From NCBI RefSeq assembly GCF_003427025.1, contig NZ_QVAI01000023.1:1-64000 (forward strand): 64,000 bases of DNA, written 5' to 3'. Origin of the DNA: Jiangella endophytica (GTDB taxonomy: Bacteria; Actinomycetota; Actinomycetes; Jiangellales; Jiangellaceae). Made by a program: the position numbers and the translations under genes. Shown here one piece after another: positions 59,778 through 64,000 of this stretch. The first letter of the stretch is position 1. Each line of letters starts with the position of its first letter. The notes beneath the pieces were generated by a model. The model saw only the letters and a program-made list of their open reading frames with translations. It had not been told where the DNA came from and searched no databases.

Positions 59778-62700
59778 ATGCACCGATCGATGCGAGCCGC
59801 GGTGATCGCCCTGGTCGCCGTTCTGATCAGCACGACGGCGGGTCCGGCGCTGGCGCACCATCCCGACGATCCGGTCCCGGAGCCGGAGGACCGGTTCCAG
59901 AAGGTCCTGCTCGAGGAGAACGGGCTCACTCAGCCGATGCGGCTGGCCGTAGCCGGCGACGGGCGCGTGGTGTACATCGAGCGCGATGGCCGGGTCAAGG
60001 TGTGGGACCCGGACGAGTCCGCCACCGTCGTCGCCGGCACGGTCCCGGTGCGGGTCACCGGCGAGGCCGGGCTGATCGGCCTGGCGCTGGCGCCGGACTT
60101 CGACCGGACCGGTCACCTGTACCTGCACTTCTCGCGCCCGGACTGGCAGCAGAGCTTCGTCACCCGGGTCTCCCGGTTCACCCTCTCCGGCGACAACGTC
60201 CTCGACCTCGCCAGCGAGGCGGTGGTCATCGACATCCAGCACCCGGCTGGCGTCGGGGGCGGGCACAGCGCCGGCGATCTGCTCGCGACCGAGGACGGTT
60301 ACCTGTTCATCTCCACCGGCGACAACACCAACTGCTGCGCCTCGCGCGGCTTCCCCGGCACCGACGAGCGGCCCGGCCAGGCCGACGGCGACGCCCAGCG
60401 CACGTCGGCCAACACGAACGACCTCAACGGCAAGGTGCTGCGGATCATCCCGCTGCCGGACGGGGGCTACGCGAACCCCCAGGACAACCTGTTCCCCGAG
60501 TCGCGGGACCCCGGCGGGAAGACCCGGCCGGAGATCTACGCGATGGGCTTCCGCAACCCGTTCACGCTGGGTGACTGGGATCCGGAGACCCAGCGGCTCT
60601 GGGTCGCCGACTACGGCCCGGACGCCGTCCTCGCCGACCCCGAGCGGGGACCCGCCGGCCACGTCAACCTGTTCCTCTTCACCGCGCCCGGCAACGCCGG
60701 CTGGCCGTACTGCACGATGGACGAGGTCGCGTACAACGACTGGGACTACGTGGCCGACCGGCCCGGCCCGTGGTTCGACTGCGACGCGCCGGTCAACGAC
60801 TCGCCGAACAACACCGGCCTGACGAACCTGCCGCCGGTCACCGGGTCGACGATCCACTACACCTACGAGCCGCAGGAGTACTTCCCGGCGCTCTACGGCG
60901 GCGGCGCGATGGCCGGCCCGCGCTACGACTACGACCCGGACAACCCGTCGCGGACCAAGTTCCCGGAGTGGTTCGACGGCCGCCACTTCCTCTACGACTG
61001 GACCACCGACTGGATCCAGACGACGCACTTCTCGCACGACGAGGTCCCGGTGCCGGAAGGGCTGACCGAGTTCCTGCCCGACGGTGACTTCCGCAAGCCG
61101 ATGGACATGGAGTTCGGCCCGGACGGCTCCCTGTACCTGCTGGAGTACGGCAACGGCTGGGGCGCCAGCAACGACGACGCCGGCATCTACCGGATCGACT
61201 ACGTCGAGGGCAACCGCACACCGACCGCCCAGGCCGCCACCGACACCGACGCCGGGCCGCTGCCGCTGACGGTCGAGTTCGACGCCTCCGGGTCCAGCGA
61301 CGTCGACGGCGACGAACTGACCTACGCGTGGGACGTCGACGGCGACGGCACGACCGACGCGACCGGCGTCACGGCGGCGCACACCTACACCGAGGCCGGC
61401 GCGTACGCCGCCCGGCTCACCGTCACCGACACCGGCGGCGCCGCGTCGGTGAGCACGGTCGAGATCGTCGCGGGCAACAGCCGGCCCACGGTCGTGATCG
61501 AGGCGCCGGCCGACGGCGGCTTCGCCGAGTTCGGCGAGGACCTGCCGTTCCGGGTCACCGTGACCGATCCGGAGGACGGCGAGATCGACTGCACGCAGGT
61601 GCGGGTGCGCTACCAGCTCGGCCACAACCAGCACGGTCACCCGATGGGCGAGGCGACGCCGGACGAGAACTGCGAAGGCGTGCTGGTGCCCGGCCGCGAC
61701 GCCGCGCACGGGCCCGGAGCGTACGTCTTCCACATCCTGGAGGCGACCTACACCGATGGCGGCGCGGACGCGGCGCCGGCGCTCACGGCGTCCGACGACA
61801 TCGTCCTGCACCCGCGCCGGTACGAGGCCCGCACCTATCCGTCCGGCGAGGGCGTCGGGCTGTACTACGGGCAGCTGTTCATGCCCGGCCGCGGCAACTG
61901 GTTCTCCTTCCCGGACGTCGACGTCGCCGGCATCGATCACCTGACCATGGAGTTCGCGACACGTGAGGCGGGCGCGAGCGTGACGGTGCGCTCCGGCGCG
62001 CCGGACGGCCCGGTGATCGCCGAGTTCGCCGACATCCCGGACACCGGGTCGGTGTCGCTGCACGAGCGGGTGTACCGGACGTTCTCCGCGCCGGTCGCCG
62101 ATCCGGGACTCGGCCCGCAGGACGTGTACGTGGTCGGCGACTGGCCGGCCGGCAGCCAGCCGGAGCTGTTCGTCCGGGCCTTCCAGTTCCAGACGGTGCC
62201 CGAGGTGTCGGGCGTGCTCGCCCCGGCCGCGCCGGACGGCGAGAACGGCTGGTACGTGACGCCCCCGACGCTGACGACCGCGGCCTCGGGCGGGGCCGGT
62301 GGCGCGCCGCCGCTCTGGGACCGGCAGTACTCGCTGGACGGTGAGACGTGGACGGTCGCGAACGAGCCGGTGCCGGTGACGGCGGACGGCGACCACGCCG
62401 TGCGCGTGCGGGCGATCGACGTCGCCGGGGTGACCTCGCCGGTCGCCACGGTCCCGGTGCGCCTGGACGCGACCGCGCCGGTGGCCGCGGTCGAAGGGGT
62501 CGGTGCCGGCGCCACGCTGACCCGGCGCGATGCCGCCGAGGCCACCGTCACCGCGACCGACGCGACGTCCGGCGTGGCCGCGGTGAGCGTGACGCTCGAC
62601 GGTGCGCCCGCCGCGGCGCCGGTCGCCACCTGGCGGCTCCCGGCCGGCCCGCACACCGTGGGCGCCGACGCCGTCGACGTCGCCGGGAACGGCGGGTCCG

Positions 62701-62978
62701 CGGCGGTGCCGTTCACCGTGACCACGTCCACAGCCGACCTCGCCTGGCTGGTCGACCGGCTGCACGACGACGGTGAGCTGGACCGGCGGGCGTGGGCCCG
62801 GCTGGCTCAGCGGATCGACGTCGTGCGCCGGCACGAGCAGGCCGGCCGCACGAAGGAGGCGGCGCGCGCGCTCCAGGCGGTCGCCGAGCTGGCCGCCGAT
62901 CCGGGGCTGGTGCCGGACGAGTCCCTCCGCGGACTCATCGCCGGGGATGTCGAGGTGATCCGGGCGGGCCTGTCCTGA
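59778..62978 (+). CDS. Secreted glucose/sorbosone dehydrogenase-like protein with PKD, binding and FIMAH domains
   Basis: 1066 residues. Signal peptide 1-28 (RAAVIALVAVLISTTAGPAL). The beta-propeller of the glucose/sorbosone dehydrogenase (PQQ-type) family fills about 35-475 (GLIGLALAPDFDRTGHLYLH; GYLFISTGDNTNC; PEIYAMGFRNPFTLGDWDPE; MEFGPDGSLYLLEYGNGWG). A PKD domain follows (about 480-565, VEFDASGSSDVDGDELTYAW), then sandwich domains, one CBM6-like, an Ig-like domain (about 870-970) and a C-terminal FIMAH-type helical domain (LVDRLHDDGELDRRAWARLA). GGGAG four bases upstream selects ATG 59778. It would oxidise sugars outside the cell, if PQQ is available. Confidence 0.88.
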   Translation: MHRSMRAAVIALVAVLISTTAGPALAHHPDDPVPEPEDRFQKVLLEENGLTQPMRLAVAGDGRVVYIERDGRVKVWDPDESATVVAGTVPVRVTGEAGLIGLALAPDFDRTGHLYLHFSRPDWQQSFVTRVSRFTLSGDNVLDLASEAVVIDIQHPAGVGGGHSAGDLLATEDGYLFISTGDNTNCCASRGFPGTDERPGQADGDAQRTSANTNDLNGKVLRIIPLPDGGYANPQDNLFPESRDPGGKTRPEIYAMGFRNPFTLGDWDPETQRLWVADYGPDAVLADPERGPAGHVNLFLFTAPGNAGWPYCTMDEVAYNDWDYVADRPGPWFDCDAPVNDSPNNTGLTNLPPVTGSTIHYTYEPQEYFPALYGGGAMAGPRYDYDPDNPSRTKFPEWFDGRHFLYDWTTDWIQTTHFSHDEVPVPEGLTEFLPDGDFRKPMDMEFGPDGSLYLLEYGNGWGASNDDAGIYRIDYVEGNRTPTAQAATDTDAGPLPLTVEFDASGSSDVDGDELTYAWDVDGDGTTDATGVTAAHTYTEAGAYAARLTVTDTGGAASVSTVEIVAGNSRPTVVIEAPADGGFAEFGEDLPFRVTVTDPEDGEIDCTQVRVRYQLGHNQHGHPMGEATPDENCEGVLVPGRDAAHGPGAYVFHILEATYTDGGADAAPALTASDDIVLHPRRYEARTYPSGEGVGLYYGQLFMPGRGNWFSFPDVDVAGIDHLTMEFATREAGASVTVRSGAPDGPVIAEFADIPDTGSVSLHERVYRTFSAPVADPGLGPQDVYVVGDWPAGSQPELFVRAFQFQTVPEVSGVLAPAAPDGENGWYVTPPTLTTAASGGAGGAPPLWDRQYSLDGETWTVANEPVPVTADGDHAVRVRAIDVAGVTSPVATVPVRLDATAPVAAVEGVGAGATLTRRDAAEATVTATDATSGVAAVSVTLDGAPAAAPVATWRLPAGPHTVGADAVDVAGNGGSAAVPFTVTTSTADLAWLVDRLHDDGELDRRAWARLAQRIDVVRRHEQAGRTKEAARALQAVAELAADPGLVPDESLRGLIAGDVEVIRAGLS

Positions 62979-62990
62979 GCCGCCGAACGC

Positions 62991-63022
62991 ATGCGGGGCG
63001 CCGGCCGTCCGGCGCCCCGCAT
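62991..63022. terminator. 14-bp hairpin terminator between convergent genes
   Basis: Arms 62991-63004 (ATGCGGGGCGCCGG) and 63009-63022 are perfect reverse complements with a four-base loop CCGT. The hairpin starts 12 bases after the sorbosone-dehydrogenase-like stop and eight bases before the end of the convergent UspA gene, so it can serve both. Confidence 0.75.
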
Positions 63023-63029
63023 CGGTGGC

Positions 63030-63878
63030 TCACCCGTGGACGATGGCGACCGGCCGGGCGGCCTGGTGCAGGACGGCCCGGCTGGTCGAGCCGAGCAGCA
63101 TGCTGCGCACGTCGCCGCGGCCGCGCGAGCCGACGACGACCAGTGCGGCGTCGGCGGCGGCCTCGACGATGACGTCGGCGGCGTCGCCGGGCTCGACGAC
63201 GGTCGTGACCTCGACGGTCGCGCCGGTGGTGGCGCGGGCCCGGCCGAGCGCCGCCTCGACCAGCTCCTCGGTCTCGCCGCGCTCCGGCGCGGCGGTGGGG
63301 CCGCGCATCCGGAACGCGCCGGCCACGACGACGCGAGCGGACCGCACGCCGGCCTCCGTCAGGGCGAACCGCAGCGCCGCGTCGCCGTGCGCCGAGCCGT
63401 CGACGCCGACCACGATCGAACCGTCGCCGGTGCCCTCGTGCGGCGGGACCACGACCGCCGGGCAGCCGGCGTGCGCCGCGACGCGGCTGCTCACCGAACC
63501 CAGCACCAGCGAGCCGATCGCGCCGAGCCCGCGGGTGCCGGCGACGACCAGACCGGCGTCCTTGGCGACGTCCAGCAGCGCCTGCGCCGGTGGCCGCAGG
63601 ACGAGGAAGGTGTCGACGTCGAGGTCCGGCGCGGTCTCCTTCGCCCGCTGCCGCGCGGCGTCGAGCACTTGCGTCGCGTAGGCGCGCAGCTCGTCCGACG
63701 GCGGCAGGACGGCGGCGCCACCGAAGGGGACCGCAGCCATCGGCATCCACAGCCCGTAGACGGCGTACAACGGCGCGCCGCGCAGCCGCGCCTCGGCCGT
63801 CGCCCAGTCCAGGGCGAAACCGCTGTCGGGGGAGCCGTCGACGCCGACGACGATGGGCAGACTCTGCTCGTTTGTCAT
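63030..63878 (-). CDS. Universal stress protein, tandem UspA domains
   Basis: 282 residues with two Usp domains. The first begins PIVVGVDGSPDSGFALDWAT and ends GTRGLGAIGSLVLGSVSSRV; the second begins SIVVGVDGSAHGDAALRFAL and ends GSRGRGDVRSMLLGSTSRAV. Both keep the G-x2-G-x9-G-S/T ATP-binding motif, so nucleotide binding is expected. A cytoplasmic stress-response protein, single gene, ATG 63878. Confidence 0.94.
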   Translation of the reverse strand: MTNEQSLPIVVGVDGSPDSGFALDWATAEARLRGAPLYAVYGLWMPMAAVPFGGAAVLPPSDELRAYATQVLDAARQRAKETAPDLDVDTFLVLRPPAQALLDVAKDAGLVVAGTRGLGAIGSLVLGSVSSRVAAHAGCPAVVVPPHEGTGDGSIVVGVDGSAHGDAALRFALTEAGVRSARVVVAGAFRMRGPTAAPERGETEELVEAALGRARATTGATVEVTTVVEPGDAADVIVEAAADAALVVVGSRGRGDVRSMLLGSTSRAVLHQAARPVAIVHG

Positions 63879-63960
63879 GACGTCAGCGTCGCTCCGGGGC
63901 CGCCGGCCCGGGTAGAGGCCGACGGCCGGGAGGCCCCGGGACCTTCGTCCCGGCCGGCGG

Positions 63961-64000
63961 TCACAGGCCGCCGAACAGCGCCACCTTCAGTGCGCCGGTG
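63961..64000 (-). CDS. C-terminal end of a gene running past the window edge
   Basis: A minus-strand frame open at the window edge reads TGALKVALFGGL and stops at TGA (63961-63963), 82 bases upstream of the UspA gene. The hydrophobic glycine-rich end suggests a membrane protein, but 12 residues do not allow assignment. Confidence 0.4.
   Translation of the reverse strand, partial: TGALKVALFGGL

Noticed and set aside
59688-62834. Minus-strand open frame of over 1000 codons opposite the sorbosone-dehydrogenase-like gene
   Set aside because: Composition is that of an antisense frame; the plus strand has a signal peptide, ribosome site and family motifs.
1-64000. CRISPR array, insertion sequence, prophage or tRNA genes
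   Set aside because: I found no spaced direct repeats, transposase or integrase motifs, or cloverleaf-like sequences; the regions read as ordinary chromosomal operons.

Overview
The window is a very GC-rich (roughly 70 % or more), densely packed bacterial chromosome segment. Codon use is GC-saturated, many genes overlap by ATGA or GTGA, some mRNAs look leaderless, and LacI and ROK regulators abound alongside lipoprotein solute-binding proteins. This points to a soil- or plant-associated actinobacterium; a Jiangella-like genus would fit, but I infer that from style only. I see no rRNA, tRNA, CRISPR array, insertion sequence or prophage.

Region 1 (1-10528, + strand) is an organosulfur uptake and desulfurization operon. 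An oligopeptide-type ABC importer (binding lipoprotein, two permeases, one double ATPase) is followed by a DszA/NtaA-type flavin monooxygenase, two DszC/SfnB-type acyl-CoA-dehydrogenase-like monooxygenases and an SsuD alkanesulfonate monooxygenase. Upstream lies a 29-codon leader peptide ending in a cysteine cluster (CPLCSHC), with hairpins between it and the first gene and two copies of a CCTA-N9-TAGG element. This looks like cysteine-responsive control of sulfur scavenging.

Region 2 (10453-17911) holds a minus-strand sugar operon (ROK regulator, Gfo/Idh/MocA dehydrogenase, CUT1 binding protein, two permeases, MDR dehydrogenase) divergent from a LacI gene. Region 3 (17944-26061, +) is an alpha-galactoside operon: GH36 enzyme, CUT1 importer and a secreted clan GH-A-like protein with three carbohydrate-binding modules. 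Region 4 (26142-29775) is a ROK regulator divergent from an unrecognised secreted LamG plus helical-toroid protein. Region 5 (29794-36473, -) is a CUT1 importer operon with a DUF624-like membrane protein and a GH116 glucosidase broken by a frameshift, behind a clear promoter and LacI-type operator.

Region 6 (36645-46728) is mostly housekeeping and regulatory: a PNPOx-fold protein, a cysteine-rich HTH regulator divergent from folE, a YdcF protein, a DinB/DUF664 protein, a DksA-type zinc finger, an MMPL exporter overlapping a two-component system, and an SDR-MerR pair with a 19-bp-spacer MerR promoter. Region 7 (46732-59566) is a glycan-utilisation locus for what is probably a sulfated glycoside (sulfatase, two GH2 enzymes, CUT1 importer) controlled by a divergent LacI, with a ROK gene behind it. 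Region 8 (59592-64000) holds a 25-bp perfect hairpin, a secreted glucose/sorbosone-dehydrogenase-like multidomain protein, a UspA protein and the end of another gene.

None of the four sugar (CUT1) importers has an ATPase gene beside it, so they probably share an MsiK-type ATPase encoded elsewhere. The general plan is one importer, its own enzymes and its own local repressor per substrate.
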